Shown: positions 1-57,030 of the stretch, in pieces
How positions within the stretch are numbered: the stretch's first letter is position 1
Layout of the letters: every line of letters starts with the position of its first letter
Origin: Saccoglossus kowalevskii
Taxonomy: Eukaryota; Hemichordata; Enteropneusta; Harrimaniidae
Reading direction: 5' to 3'
NCBI RefSeq assembly: GCF_000003605.2
Contig: NW_003122431.1
Coordinates: forward strand, 27,255-91,254
Length of the DNA stretch: 64,000 nucleotides
Notes under the pieces: generated by a model
What the model saw: only the letters and a program-made list of their open reading frames with translations
What the model was told of the DNA's origin: nothing
Database searches by the model: none
Position numbers and translations under genes: made by a program

Positions 1-77
1 TTTGTCTTGCCTTACTTGCAGATTTGTATAATTAAGACTGTAAATTTTCTTGAAGTAAGCATCATATAAGCTCATCG

Positions 78-83
78 TTTAAT
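78..83 (-). terminator. Possible poly(A) signal of ADCY3 (ATTAAA)
   Basis: Minus-strand ATTAAA about 310 bases past the stop. No AATAAA is seen on the minus strand between the stop and the window edge, so the true 3' end may be this variant signal or lie outside the window. Confidence 0.25.
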
Positions 84-391
84 ATTGCGCAAATTCGATG
101 TCGAATGTGTTAAGTATTTGGCATTTATATGTGAAACATAGTGAAATATTCTATTGCTAGTTGTGTCAGCTTCCGTGAGATAACACGTATCAAAGAATGC
201 ATAGATATCAGCTGAATATAAATATGCTAATAGTAGAAAAATAGTTGACAATGTACTTCAACATGGACGACGATAGCTCGATTTGATCACGCCGTGGTGT
301 TAAAAACTCTTGACAACTCTTGTTTTAAGTAAATGCACTTAATTTTGTAAATTCAAAACATGAGAAGTTGTCTGTCAAAACAGCGGCGGTG

Positions 392-44038
<43,647 letters not shown>

Positions 44039-46140
44039 GGTTTGCGTCGACTTGTTTAAAGATACCTTATTTCCGTATACGAAATGCACCGTTCTATTTT
44101 TTTATGAGCGATGTCGACAGATACTACATCATGGACCGATTTTAATTTCAAATCGCCGCAATGCAACGCTATTGCATGGCGGAAGATACGTGAAAACCAA
44201 ACTGTCACATAACGTATGTGTGTCTTAAATAAATTGCCCTTTTGCGAGTATTTGTACAAACTGAAGAGTGTTTTCAAATCAGGACAAACATTTACATAAG
44301 GGTCCAAGGCAGGGCAATTTACATTAGAATTGTCGATTAGTTAAGAAAACAACACACTGACAGATTTTTACGAGCGCAGCAACCAGTTGAAAGCACCAGG
44401 TCGATCTTGCTCTAAGTCGTTCAGCTCCTGGGGCCGGTAATCTATGAAACAAGTAGAATTCCTTAGTTAATTCCTTAGTTTATTCTTTTTCTCTCTTTCT
44501 GTCTAGCGTCGAATCATCGATCGCCTGCCAGTGATTGTAATTGCCTATTCACGATAGGAAAAAAACCCATTTCCAATAGATCAGCTTAGCTGTCGGGAGA
44601 GAAACACGATATCATTTCTCGCTTTCGTTGGCTTCACTATCGGCTGGTTTGCATTCACCTGTTCGGCCTCTGAAGACAAAAACTGAAAATTGGTTCTAAC
44701 AAGCGTGGTTTTATTTAGCAGGTAATTAGTCTCATTCAATGTAACGAAAATGAACGACAATATAACAATATTGGGAAAAAAACACGATCTAAGGCCAACA
44801 CCGAAAGATGAACACCCAGTGCACATTTGTGCGTTGGCATGCGCAGTGAAATCGGACATATGAGGCAAACTAGATAAACGTATTTTCATCCCTACACGTT
44901 AAAAGCGACGGAGGCGTTAAATGAGAACATTCGCCTCTCATTGTGTATACATACCGCCATTTTTTCAATAGTATAGTCTCGCTGATTTTCGTTAACTCCA
45001 CGATAAAACAGAAAAGGATAATACAGGGTATTTCATCGTTCCAGGTCTCTGCTGCGATGTAATAACACCGCACAATCCAAGATAAACCTTCAACAACGCT
45101 GTCACTGTTCGTGTGGATCAATAAATCGTGACGTCACAAGTGGGAGAAACCACTCTGAAAGAGACGCGCTGAACGGGGAGAAGGTCATCTGCATTAGTCA
45201 CCCTGTGCGGATTATTATTATAAAAACACCCCTCGAACTCAACTCGTGTTATAAAATGATTAGGTCAAATTTAGAGTTGGATGTACAATGACCAGTGAAT
45301 AAAATAAATTTATTGCGAAGTATTTCTATTTTGAAAAATAAAATGGCGACTAGCAATTGATCGGAAAACACGTTTTCGCTGGTTGCTATGGTTGACTCAA
45401 CCTCATAATAAACAGTGAAAGAAGATCAGGCGTTTGTTTAGAAATCATATTTATTCATTTATTCAAAGACGCAATGTTGGAACCGAATTAACACAATTGC
45501 TGTAGCGGACAGGGTGCGTAATTAGTGAAATTAATACGATGTCTTATTTCAGTATGTTGTGGAATTACACATTTTTAATAAATAAACAGATAAGATAGAG
45601 TCTTTATAAATGTTAATGACATCATTTTAATAAATAATCAACGCAGAATATTTAAATAATGTAAATTCAATCTCACTGAAACGTGTCTGGTCGTGTGCTA
45701 AACACAGCAACATTTTCCAGTCTATTCAATTCGTAGTAATATCCTGACATTTATTATCCATTTCTCAGAAAAATAAATATTTACATACCAGTTTTCAAAT
45801 TGGGCGCCGTGCGATATAAGAGCTTAAAGAGTATGTGCGTAATAACACACATTCCCGTGCCTGGATTATTACTGGGATTAAATTAAAGTCCGTTATTATT
45901 AATTTAATATTTTCGGAAGAATTCGACAACCGATGTCAGGCCATCATCAAATCTTAATATCGCAGATTAGACTATTGTAGAATGTCATCCTTCGTAATCC
46001 AATTGATATTAACAAAATATACGCGTGTAATGGAAAACAATAACGAGTGACTGCTTATTTATGGGATGGATGGTTTGAGCGACAATTGTTTTGTCGTGGG
46101 CTTGTCATGGCAACACATTAAAGTTTACATCGTTGCAATA
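44039..46140. other. Upstream flank of ADCY3 (promoter region expected)
   Basis: No coding signal. A full TGACGTCA palindrome lies at 45129-45136, about 1.1 kb before the ATG. I see no TATA box placed well enough to call a start site, and a noncoding first exon further out is possible. Confidence 0.5.
45129..45136. promoter_or_regulatory. cAMP-response element palindrome TGACGTCA
   Basis: A perfect CREB-type site upstream of an adenylyl cyclase gene. If used, it would allow cAMP feedback on the gene; that role is inference. Confidence 0.4.
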
Positions 46141-46157
46141 TATTGCATACTACCCAC

Positions 46158-46352
<195 letters not shown>

Positions 46353-46524
46353 GAGATAAAATACTTATAATGTGTGGCTTATCAAGTCAACATTTTAACA
46401 TACCGCCCGCCTGATTTAAGTAAACATTTTTTGATTGACCAGTAGATTTTGTGTTAATTAACATCTCATGTCTTTCGAATGTGAACATAAGTTCATGTTC
46501 TAAGGATAGATATTTGCAGAAGGG

Positions 46525-46620
46525 GGATTTCATGGTGGTCGCGTGGATAGTAAACTGATTTCTGGGCAGGGCGAACTGGTGGCGCCGTTCATGTTTCGAG
46601 ACCACACAAAGCACATATTA
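46525..46620 (+). mobile_element. tRNA-derived SINE, copy 1
   Basis: Polymerase III promoter boxes as in a tRNA: A-box-like TGGTCGCGTGGATAG and B-box-like GTTTCGAGACC. It aligns along its length with the copy at 46868 (both GTGRATA, CTGATTT, GCCGTT, TTCGAGA). No intact cloverleaf, so not a tRNA gene. Confidence 0.65.
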
Positions 46621-46867
46621 TATATTACAATGTCATGGAAGACTCTTGCACCCAATTAGAAACCTACACAGATTATTACAGTGTGCTTTCTTTGGTTTCT
46701 CAACAAACTTAATATATAAAGACTAGTAATTACTTCCTGTGAGCCTATTTGCAATTCAGTGTGGATCATATCGTAATATGGTGTATAATGTTTGAGTCCA
46801 ACACGTTTGCCATGATTAGTATAGGGCAACTGTAAACTTAATCAAACTGACATTCTTTTTTGGAGGG

Positions 46868-46965
46868 GAGGTCATAATGGTCGAGTGAATAAGGCGCCTG
46901 ATTTTTAGGAAACACAATTTTATGCCGTTGATGGTTCGAGATAACCAAAAGAACATTTCATGAAA
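46868..46965 (+). mobile_element. tRNA-derived SINE, copy 2
   Basis: Reads GGTCATAATGGTCGAGTG then AATAAGGCGCC, close to the start of Ser/Leu tRNAs. The B box is GGTTCGAGAT. The tail after the tRNA part is short and A-rich. Same orientation as copy 1, about 340 bases away. Confidence 0.7.
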
Positions 46966-47125
46966 AGTATTCAGAAATATTAACCAACATAAACAGTAGA
47001 TAATGATAATGTTATTTTATTTATTTATTACAGTTATAGTCATCCGCGGCAAACCTCGGCTCAACGTGACAAGTATACACTGCCTTACTGCGTGAACTGA
47101 CAACAGGAACCGGATCACTTTCACC

Positions 47126-47287
47126 TTAAAGAGGACCTTTCATTTAAGCCTAATCTCACAACCAATTTACGTTCTGGATTAAAATAACAATGGATAACAA
47201 AATATAGATTAACATTGTAAACAACATAAACAATAGTGTTCCATGATTCTTTGGTGCAATCCATGGGATTTAGCGGTATCTCTTTAA
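47126..47287. mobile_element. TTAA-type MITE, family D
   Basis: TTAA at both ends (47126-47129 and 47284-47287). The left end AGAGGACCTTTCATT and the inverse of the right end AGAGATACCGCTAAAT share the AGAG start and ACC. The TTAAAGAGGACC end is like T2-type MITE ends known from other animals. Confidence 0.6.
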
Positions 47288-49970
47288 GCTCTCCTTCGAT
47301 TCAACACCGTTTTTCTATTTCAACATGTCACAAGCCTTAAAAGTGATCAGTGTGTACTATTGTTTTTTACCGCTTAGTTTGCAATCGACCACCTGAGTCT
47401 CACTAATAGTCGAACATAATATCGTATCAACAATGTTTTGACAACAACTCTACTTTATATTACGTTTTACGTTCATTCTTCCAGTTGAAAATATCAAGAA
47501 ACGTTGATGTGCCAATGATGTTAGCTAGTTTATATAATCATCCGTGTTTTAAAGTTGTCACATAAGATTTTTTAAATGACTGTTATCCTTACTGCACATT
47601 GCATTATTGTTGTGTTTAAACTTTGTGTAACAATTGTGGGACGACATTCACCATTTCTTTTTGCGACCTGAAACATTTACAGTGAGTAAGCTTGGTTATT
47701 GTTTCGCTTTGCAGTGTTTCTAATATTGGGATACCAAACTTTTATTTAAACTAGTGTTTGCATTTTTGTCTACGTCACACTACTGCTTCGCATTATTGTC
47801 ACCAAATGAAAAATACTATGCGAACATTGTTCTTTTGATTGAAACGGATCATGCAAATAAATGTCACGAGTTCAATAATCTATTGTTTAGCCTCCCGTCA
47901 TCGAAACAAAAGTAGCAATCCCGTGAGACAACCCACTGCGACTTTAATAAATGGAGTCGTAGGGCTCATGAAACACTAGTTCAGAAGACGTTGTCAACTT
48001 CCAATTAATATACTTCGTATACAATAGACACATACAATTGTTGGCAAACATTGTACGCTCAAAGAAAAGAAAAAAAAAAACACGTGTCGACCATTACAGC
48101 ACGTACATGATCATTGAACTGTCACCATTACTGTTAACAACGTTAACCTCTGACCTTAACTGAAGGGAACCACGAATGGACCACTCCCTCAATGCTGTAA
48201 AAGTGACAACCGCTGATGTGTTTATGTCAAGTAACGAATTGAACTCGTCTTTATTTATTTTCAAAAAGAATATATCGAAGTGGCTGTCGCGCGTGCGTGC
48301 GTATCGATATCATGAAAGCATCTTCGCCTTTTAAGGAGCAAGTTACCTATACTTTCACAATGTACCACTACAGGCAATTAGTAACTCAATATACCACGAA
48401 ACAATATCTTTTCATGTTACAATTATGTAGCAATGCATATGTAAAATTAAGTAGTATGTTGACTCTGTAGACGGGGTCGACAGCAGACATGTTGTCTCCA
48501 TAAGTCGAGCACTCATATCGCAGTCAGTTTCATTTTGAAATATGGATGGCTCTCCTCTGAACAGGTAGACAGGTGAACTAACGTATGGCATTATGTAGTG
48601 ACCTATATCATCGCCACTAGAGGAACACGTCTTAAATTACCGTAATATTCTTGTGTCACTTTTCTAAAGAACGAGTTATCTGTCTCGTATTCATACCTCG
48701 AGGGAATCATAGTTCCTTTGTCTACTCCGAACTCCCTGTCATCGCTACATGTGCTTTGTCGGAACTAGATAAAAACGTGGATGTCACGAGGCGCATTGAA
48801 ATGGTATCTGTGATAGCAAGCATATTAACATTATTTTCTTCAAGGACGTGACGTGCACAGAGACTGCATATGAAAGAATTGAAGACTGTATAATATAATG
48901 GTATATTTGCCGTGACTATGTATCTGATAAATCGTAAGACTGAAAATAAAATTATTTATTAGAGTAAATTAAGCAATATTCATTAGTACTATATGTTTCG
49001 GCACCCATAAGCCATATAAAACAACACATACACTCGAAAATTTGATACTGGTGGTTCATGACGCTGCGGTTCATGAAATCAACATAGTTCATCGAGATAA
49101 CACGACCCACACTGAGACTGCGAGGGCATTGTTAAATCTGTTATGAACAATTAAAACAGCTACGCCATATATGGTCACATTATTTGCTCAAATACAAAAT
49201 ATCACAATTAAAAATACCCGGTAGTGAATTTCACGCGGGTTCTCCACCCTGCGTTACAAAAGAACTGTAAAGACATCATCTCGCTCGATAGATAACACTA
49301 TATACTGCACAAATACCATGTTCGACCCAAAGGAACGCACACTGTAAGTAATAATAGACAGACTATTTTATAACTAGTCAGCCGAACAACAAGGTGCCCG
49401 GCTTCCAACTTCCAATTCCCCAACTTTCCAATTACAATTACACTTGCTTACACTTCTGTTAAATATCTAGGCGTAGGTTATATGTTATCCACCAATAGCT
49501 GCAAGCCATTGACGGATTACGTAGTTTCTAGTTCTCGATTTTCATGGACAAATAACCGTGTAATAGCTTATTACAGTATATTTATAAACATGGTACGCGT
49601 TTACTATTTGGTAGGATATACACCCATAATAATCTTGCTGTTTACGATTTATTGCTTAACAAAAACAACTCGTATGTGATTCGCTATCAACATGGTGACA
49701 TAATTTATTCATAAATTGACTTACAAAATACCAGAAATAATACCGAATCTCCCTGAATATGCACGCAACCCGCGACGATTGCAAAATAATCCCACGTAAC
49801 CCCATGCACAATAACAAGTCTCAATGGAATAAGCAAATAGAATAACTGAATATACATTCTGCGTACAAGCTTGCAAATATTTACATAATACGAGACTTGG
49901 CACTACTTCACGAAAACTACTTTGCGAACACACATTATTATGAGCAAACCGCTGACAACAATTGACAACA

Positions 49971-49991
49971 ACGACGACGACGACGACGACG
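49971..49991. repeat. (ACG)7 microsatellite
   Basis: Perfect trinucleotide run of seven units. Confidence 0.95.
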
Positions 49992-51414
49992 TGTTTCTCT
50001 AGTTTATGTAGGGCGCGTTCTATCTAATGTACTTTTCCCAGACAACGCCATGTTCCATGAGTTCACGCACCTTATGCAATTGTTAACGAGAACTATTCAT
50101 ACATTTTCAATGAGATTGAAAAGAAACTACATATATTAACCTCAAAAAAGAAACAGTATATGTAGTCAAAATGAAAAAAAAACAAAAACACGGCATGTTC
50201 ATAATGGTATTAGAAAAAGGCTTTCACGAATTTGATTGCCTCCGAGTGCACCGCAATTAGATTTTCCACAGCAATATAATCAAGCATTGCTCGGTGAAAA
50301 TTGAATTTAACATAGAAATTGATTCCAGAATTATAGCAGTGGCGATTACCTACTAGATAAAAAAAATAAATCTCCCATATCACATATGGCATGACATAAA
50401 ATTAGTGTGTACAATTGCCCACATAGCGGCATTCACAATGTATCCGTATCGCACAACGGTTGACATAACGATTCTAGTAATTACTGGGAACTCGGCATAC
50501 CATTGACTAACCGTTTTAAATCACACTTATATTGTGTGTTTGTATGAACTGATGTGGCTTTCTTGTTCTGGTTTCTCTTTCATCTCATCCGTTTCACTTT
50601 GTTCATAGAAGTACGCGCAGTACGAGCAGACATTTAAAAAAAATAAATACCCCGTTTGGCCACACTGCGCATACAAGATTATGTCAAATTCTGACAGCGT
50701 AGCGCAGCTTGCCGGACTAGGTTGACGCTGTAAAGACCTGACAAAGAAAGACGTTTCATCAATAACACTGAAAAGCGATCTAATGTAACCATTGGAAACC
50801 AATATAAACACATTGTAATTTTGCTTATGCATCCCTTTCAGTTCTAAAGTGCAGCTTTCGATCCTTTACGACTATAATGAATGTGTTAATAGAAACGCAG
50901 CATTTCATTCACATCAATGTTTACAATATGGAAACTAAATTAAATTTTCGCAAAAGTAAACAAGGTCTCTTGATTTGCGTGGACCCTGATAAAATTAGAC
51001 GTAGATGATCGCGGTCATGCTATGTTTGTGTTTGTTCTATGGATGCATCCTCCGCTGCTTTGTTCAAGGTATGCTGCCTGGCGTTGCTATGTAATCTCCA
51101 TTGCGTTGCACAACGGACACGAATGGTTCATAGCGTCGATTGGTATACATTTTCCTCAACGTTTTGACACTGTAATAAGAAAGCTATATTATCACAACAT
51201 TTTCTAAACTCGTCAACTAACATTTTATTCTAGGTACTATAATATCAGTAGGTCGCTCAAAGTGGGGCCCGCAAACGATAGAGAGAGGGTGTGCTGCTGT
51301 CTATCTCACGTTAAGTACAATTTATATGTACGTTTTAACATTGCATATAAAGAAAATTATTACTATTAATATGACGAAATCCAATTAACTAATAGAAATC
51401 AGACATCATTTACT

Positions 51415-51520
51415 TGCAGTAACGACAGTCAACATGACTTGTGCAGCACGTGTTCGAATTACGTGTAAATAAATCCACTATACACGCGTTGTAAACGTCG
51501 CCTGAAACGCATGCAGAACA
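51415..51520. mobile_element. TTAA-type MITE, family A copy 5 (decayed)
   Basis: GTGTTCGAATTACGTG, TGTAAATAAA and ACGCGTTGTAAACGTCGC occur in the same order as in the copy at 40082; both ends are eroded. Confidence 0.5.
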
Positions 51521-52381
51521 TGGATGTCTACTGGGGGCATTATATTTTTTCCGAAAACATGTAGACTGATTATTTATCCTGCTTTTTTTTATCGATGACA
51601 AGTGGAAATGACATTTGGCTTCTAATAGAACATGATTATATACAATCAGACTGTAAATTATCACGCCCCCGTCTCACCTCTTTTGTTGCAGTCTGCGCTG
51701 GTGGTATATATTTAAAAAAACAAGACGCCCTTAAACAAATCCAACACTATCGTCACAAGATATGAGCGGAGCAGAGATGGACTGATACTAATCACAGGCC
51801 TTTTAAATAAACGAAGGTGTATTCATACTGGTACGTCGTATACACTAATTGCGTGTAATTAGTGCCATCATTACATGTCCAATTCATATTACGATGTTAT
51901 TCATAATATAGATATGCGAACAATATATTATAATTTAACACTGTATATGTCAAAGCTCTTTGCAGTCACTAAATTAGAATGTTAAAAGGTACCTTTTTTT
52001 AAAGTTTTAATATAAAAATACTATATTTTGAAAAAAAAGACTGACCTATGAAGCAGTATTTATTATGTCGCCAAGTATATATTACATTCGCGTCACGTTT
52101 CGTACCTTAATTGCTTTTAAAAAATATACAACAAATTGCTGCCACATTCAATTAGTTGAATATGATATAATTGACTTTGTGGTTTACCTACACCAAGACA
52201 GTTCATGTGTTAGTATTACAATTAGTTGTTATTGTCTTGGAAATTGAAGTAAAATATCATGCCTCATTAGGAACGTTTATTTTACTTCCCGTTTTTTTAC
52301 ATGTAGAAGTTTTATTTCTTGCTGGTAGAAAAACAATATTTCAGAGTAATTTTTTTCAGACCTTTTGGAGGGTTACCAAAG

Positions 52382-52512
52382 ACAGAACCCCACACCCTCC
52401 TTGTGGCTTTCGTTGAGTATGAAAGTTATTTTCACGAGTGATGCGGTGTGTCCTGCGGCCGTACTTTCACGAGCGAAGCAACGAAAGCCACGGGGAGGGC
52501 GTGGGGTTCTGT
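52382..52512. mobile_element. Foldback MITE, 131 bases
   Basis: Inverted arms of about 34 bases: ACAGAACCCCACACCCTCC at the left and its inverse with three changes at the right, both continuing to GTGGCTTTCGTTG. Two TTTCACGAG words sit in the loop. The ends differ from the TTAA clan. Confidence 0.7.
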
Positions 52513-52793
52513 TATTATTACATATGTTCCATATTTGATTATTTTATATTAAAGAAAGAACGTGCAACAAGCCGCGATGGCATTTAATAGGTCGGGGAAC
52601 CCTATTGCCCATTAATATGTTCCAATATAGTGTTACGCCCTAGCAACGCGTGTCAATGTAGAACGCGTGTCACTGTCTGTGTGAAAATAATCAGACGTCT
52701 AATCCGAGTCACTGTCCGAATAAATAATTCGTGGACGTCTAGTTGGGGCCACGACAAAGCCAGAACATGAACTTGACGACTATGATACACAGT

Positions 52794-53132
52794 TTATGTT
52801 GAAGTTAAAAGTTCCACCACAGAATTGTGCATTGGCAAACATGCCGGTACTCCACTGACGGGATGACTTTCGTCGACAGCGGTCGTCGCTGAGCTACACG
52901 CTACAACTTCGTGTGTGACGTTGCTTCCTAGCCGTGGACTGAATGAATCTTGGTTACCGGTTAAAACGTTGCTCATTTGGCGTTGGTAATCTTTATTTGG
53001 AACTGAGTAACGCCGCAACATCGCCAGCAGAAACCTCTTGGTATCTCCGAGATTACAAAACTCAGTTTCCAGGTGGTCAACATACATTAAGTTCTCCGAA
53101 TCGTAGTATTGCATGTGATGTACACCTAACAT
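52794..53132 (-). CDS. Hypothetical ORF, 112 codons, unknown
   Basis: Minus-strand frame from ATG at 53132 to the stop at 52794; an in-frame stop precedes it at 53148-53150. The start MLGVHHMQYYDSENLMYVDH and the charged stretch RFLLAMLRRYSVPNKDYQRQ look protein-like, and the region is visibly richer in G+C than its flanks. I recognise no family, and the start context is weak. It could be a lone exon (acceptor-like AG near 53127), a decayed transposon fragment, or chance. Confidence 0.3.
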   Translation of the reverse strand: MLGVHHMQYYDSENLMYVDHLETEFCNLGDTKRFLLAMLRRYSVPNKDYQRQMSNVLTGNQDSFSPRLGSNVTHEVVACSSATTAVDESHPVSGVPACLPMHNSVVELLTST

Positions 53133-53569
53133 GCCCAAAATGTTAGGTTATTAGTGTTATTCAACTTTCATTTCCCTCAGCAAGTATATTCATGTACCCC
53201 AAGGGAAAAAATATCGTACTTCTAAAATTTTAATAATATTGTTTATTTTTGCTATGTTTCGAAAAAAGCTATTCCTAAAAGGACTACTTTGTTTGCTCTC
53301 AGACCTTATTTGCATATGGGGTGTGAAAATACCGATTTTGATTTTAAGGACGAATCAAAATAAACTGCAGTACATATGTAATAATGACTATCATTTCTAT
53401 TTCCCAATTAATATTATTACGCTATTCGAAGTCAACTAAAGACAGAAGTATAATGGCGACTTGCACAATCTGTAGATGAGCTATAACAATTATAATCATA
53501 TCAAGTATAATGTAAATTGTGTTTAATCGGCGATCCCCGTTTCATTTGAACAGGAAGTGCATCCACTTA

Positions 53570-53586
53570 TAGTCCAGTGGATTTAG
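53570..53586 (+). repeat. Left terminal inverted repeat of the Academ-like element
   Basis: TAGTCCAGTGGATTTAG, preceded by TTA at 53567-53569. Confidence 0.85.
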
Positions 53587-54652
53587 CCCTGAAACAGGCC
53601 GACCGGGAAGTAAATAGTACATTAACAATTTGGTATCAAAAGATAGGGAATTGTTTGTAGATTTACCAAAAAAAAAACCAAGAACTGATAACATGGGCAA
53701 TTTTTTTACACGGGTAGATGTAAGGGTTAGTGTTTTTTAGTGTACATTTTAGATTTTCCTTACATTTATATTTTGTAATTAATATTACTTACAGCCTACA
53801 CATTATTTCATATAGATATTTGTTTTCTATACATTTTTTATTTAGATAAACTTTATTTGGATAGAAACTATCCGCCAGTCTATCCTGTCAAGTAGTCAAC
53901 CAATCTTTTGTTTTACCAGATACCTATCGGTATAACAAAATATCGTTCCAGCATCTAGGAAACTAAGCACTGTTTGAACTTTTAATGACTCATTTGTAAT
54001 TTCCAGGGTTTTGTTAACACCCTGTTATTCCCAAAATATAGCTGAATCTTGTTACACAAGGAAGATTGTTATGGTAAGACTTATATAAACACTTAGCTAT
54101 GATTACTTCTTTTTTTCCTTTCTGTATTAATTGCTCTGTTTACGGTAATCATATTTTAATATAGTTAAAACAAGTCATTTGCAAGTCCTTGCATGACTGT
54201 CAATCATAATAAATTGCTCAATTCGTAAAGTCAATGTGACTTTTGATTATCATCAAGTGATTGCCTTTCTTATATGGAAACCAGAAGAACATTAAGTAGC
54301 ACAAGATCGCAATTTCTTTACTTGAACACTTTCAGACTTTCTGAATGCAAACACTGACAACTTTTTCCAAGATTTGAAGGTTTTTGTGCGTACTAAACGC
54401 GTCTTGTTTATGCTTGTGATAAATTTAGATTCCTACAACATTGCAACAACAAAACTCAAGATCCACGAAGATGAGATGTACAAGCCAGACTTCTCAGCAT
54501 CAGCAATTTTACATGATTTCCACTATCGTGCAAAGAATGAAGACCCTGAATCCGAAAAAAAATCGGCTGATTAAAACGGCTGCACAACTTATTAAAATGA
54601 TATAAAATCGTCCAGCACACCTAGTCATTTATACCCAAACACTGAAGACATG

Positions 54653-57030
54653 CAACGCACTGAGAAAGAAATTGAGTACCTTCCATCCACCCTGAAAGTT
54701 TTACTTCAAGATATGTTTGTTGGAAAAAAAACACTGATGTTAAGGTGGCATCCATAGGGCAGGCCATCATGCAGTCAGTTCGCCCACGAGTTATAGTGAC
54801 TCTACTACAAATAGGACTTGCTGTTCAAATGCATCGCCAGTTTTGCTCACGATTTCTCATTGATTCTCTCCATAATCATGGGTTTTGTTCATCATATGCA
54901 GAGGTACAAAAGTTTGAAAGTAGTGCCACCTTGCACCAAGGAACTGACATTCCTGGTTTCACACCCAGACAATTTATACAACATGTAGCTGATAATGTTG
55001 ACCATAATGTCCAGACCATTGACGGGCTGAACACGTTTCATGGTATGGGCATAATAACGACCATAATACCAGGGATATTGTGGAACAACACCTTATCTAA
55101 AGTTCATGTCACATCCGGGGATATAGTTTCTATTGCAAAAGTCAATATAAAATATTATGAGCACTTATCAAAGGGCATGGCCAAATTAAAGCATGCCCAG
55201 TTACCCAGTTTGATAGCAGGTGATGATACATTGAATTTGGATCTTCTGTGGAAAATCTCTTGGTTGTTATATCCATCTAGACCATCTTGGAATCATGGTT
55301 TTATGCAAATGGTACATCAAGGTCCTCATCCTGGGATCTCATCTATAATGTTCATGCCAATCGATATGAAATCAACTAATGAATCATGTATCTTCTCAAC
55401 TATGTGCTTCATCAGTGAAAACGCCAAGAAGTATGATGTATCACCAGTGCTCATCTTCGACCAGCCTTTGTGGTGGAAAGCACTGGAAATCCAACATAAT
55501 GAGACCACAAGTAGCAGTGTGAGGAATATTGTTCTCAGACTGGGTGGTCTGCATGTGCAGATGAATTTTCTGGGTTGCATTGGACATTTGATGAGTGGAT
55601 CTGGACTTAAGAAACTATTGGAGACAATTTATGCCGAGAATGCTACTAGACATATGTTGAGTGGCAAGGCCATTTCAAGGGTCACATTCTAGTGGCAGCA
55701 GCATTATATGCATTGCTTTTGTCAATGATGTATGACCTTCCATTACCAACAAGATGCCAGTACTAGTGAATTAACAGATATACCCGAACATGGCAATTCC
55801 AGTAATGCAAATCAGTCACAAACAGAAGATACAACAAATGAGTTGAAAGAAGCAGGGACCATCCTAGAGAGGCTGTGTGCACACAAGACAGAGATAGAAT
55901 CGGTTTGTTCGGAGGAAGTACTGACTCAACCAATTCAAGGAAACACTCGCTTTCTTTAGAACATCCAAGTTATGGCTACAGTACATATAGATAATTGAAA
56001 TACTCCAGCAGTTCATTAAAGCTGAAAGAACTGGTAACTGGTCTCTCCATCTAAAAGCTTTTTCAGACATGCTTCCATACTTTGCTGCAAAAATGTCTAC
56101 TGGAGTTTACTTTGATTCTGACATGGTTATGAATAATGAAGAAACAACAGTTTCTTGCAAATGCAGCAAATAAGCAGCGGTTCATTAATATCCTGGGAAC
56201 TGAACTGGAAGTGAAGGGGATCATGATTCGAAATGCTGAAGAAGATGCAGATGTCCCTATAGTGATGGCAGCTGTAGACTCTGCTGTCAATGCACCAATG
56301 GTAGTTGTAGGTGAGGACACGGACTTGTTAGTGTTGTTGTTGAATACCATGTCAACTTAATACAAAAAACGAAGTCAAAGTGTGGGACATAAAACATAAC
56401 AAAAACAAACTAGGACCACTTGTTTGCAAAAACATATTATTTATACATGCTGTCTTGGGCTGTGACACCACATCCAGGATATATGGCTTAGGAAAGGGCC
56501 TGTCCTTGGAAAAATTCCAAACCAACAAGCAGTTTCAATGTCATGCTTCAGTGTTTGACCAAGATGATGCAAAAGACGACATTGTGATTATGGAGTCAGG
56601 AGAAAAAGCTTTGGTCCCTTCATATGATGGCAAGTCCGATGAAACATTGGATTCACTCATAATGGGAAAATTCTATCAGAAAGTTGCTACAAGCGTTACA
56701 TGTGTAGGGCCTGATAATATTCCACCAACATCTGCAGCTGTAGGTTACCATAGTCAATGGGTATACGACCAGGTTCTGATGTGGAAAGAGGCAAACTCAT
56801 GTTAATTCAGAAGAATGGGGCTGGAAAGTGAAGAAGAGAAAATTGTTGCTATCAAACTGAAGCCTCCTGCAGCTGACAAATTACTAAAAGTTATCAGATG
56901 TAAATGTAAAGCAGACTGTCGTATGACACGTTGCACATGTAGAAAACATGGACTAACATGCTCTCCCATGTGTGATTGAATATAGAGGTGTAAGCTGTGG
57001 AATTTCATCCAATCTGGATCTTGATACAAT
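54653..57030 (+). pseudogene. Academ-like transposase/XPG nuclease gene, broken
   Basis: Longest piece 54745-55692: SIGQAIMQSVRPRVIVTLLQ, then HGFCSSYAEVQKFE, ADNVDHNVQTIDG and TFHGMG, the N-terminal core of a widespread invertebrate repeat-protein family. Next come a Gln/Glu-rich linker, then FIKAERTGNWSLHLKAF and MLPYFAA. At 56136-56360 VVVGEDTDLLVLLL and at 56380-56805 IHAVLGCDTTSRIYGLGKG resemble the XPG-I acidic strand and the helix-turn region of FEN1 (LLGCDY, GIGP). The end RCKCKADCRMTRCTCRKHG continues to LTCSPMC, a Cys-rich knuckle. Frame changes occur near the A-run at 54724 and near 55670, 55755, 55935, 56355, 56805 and 56975. There is an in-frame TAG near 55990, and an internal loss near 56110-56130, where conserved family sequence seems missing. 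It is not functional. Confidence 0.75.

Larger units (their letters stand above)
47288..52381. other. Intergenic stretch without a supportable gene
   Basis: AT-rich sequence. It holds an (ACG)7 run at 49971-49991 and a decayed family A MITE at about 51415. Open frames up to about 100 codons show no family resemblance I can name. Confidence 0.55.

Noticed and set aside
44039-44089. Extending the ADCY3 N-terminus to 44089
   Set aside because: That codon is GTG, not ATG; the first ATG in frame is at 44038 and has a good context.
46525-46965. Serine or leucine tRNA genes
   Set aside because: The A and B boxes are there but the stems do not pair into a cloverleaf; two diverged copies fit a SINE better.
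54745-55692. Intact host gene of 315 codons
   Set aside because: It lies between transposon ends, lacks a proper start, and the family's downstream parts follow in other frames; it is part of a broken transposon gene.
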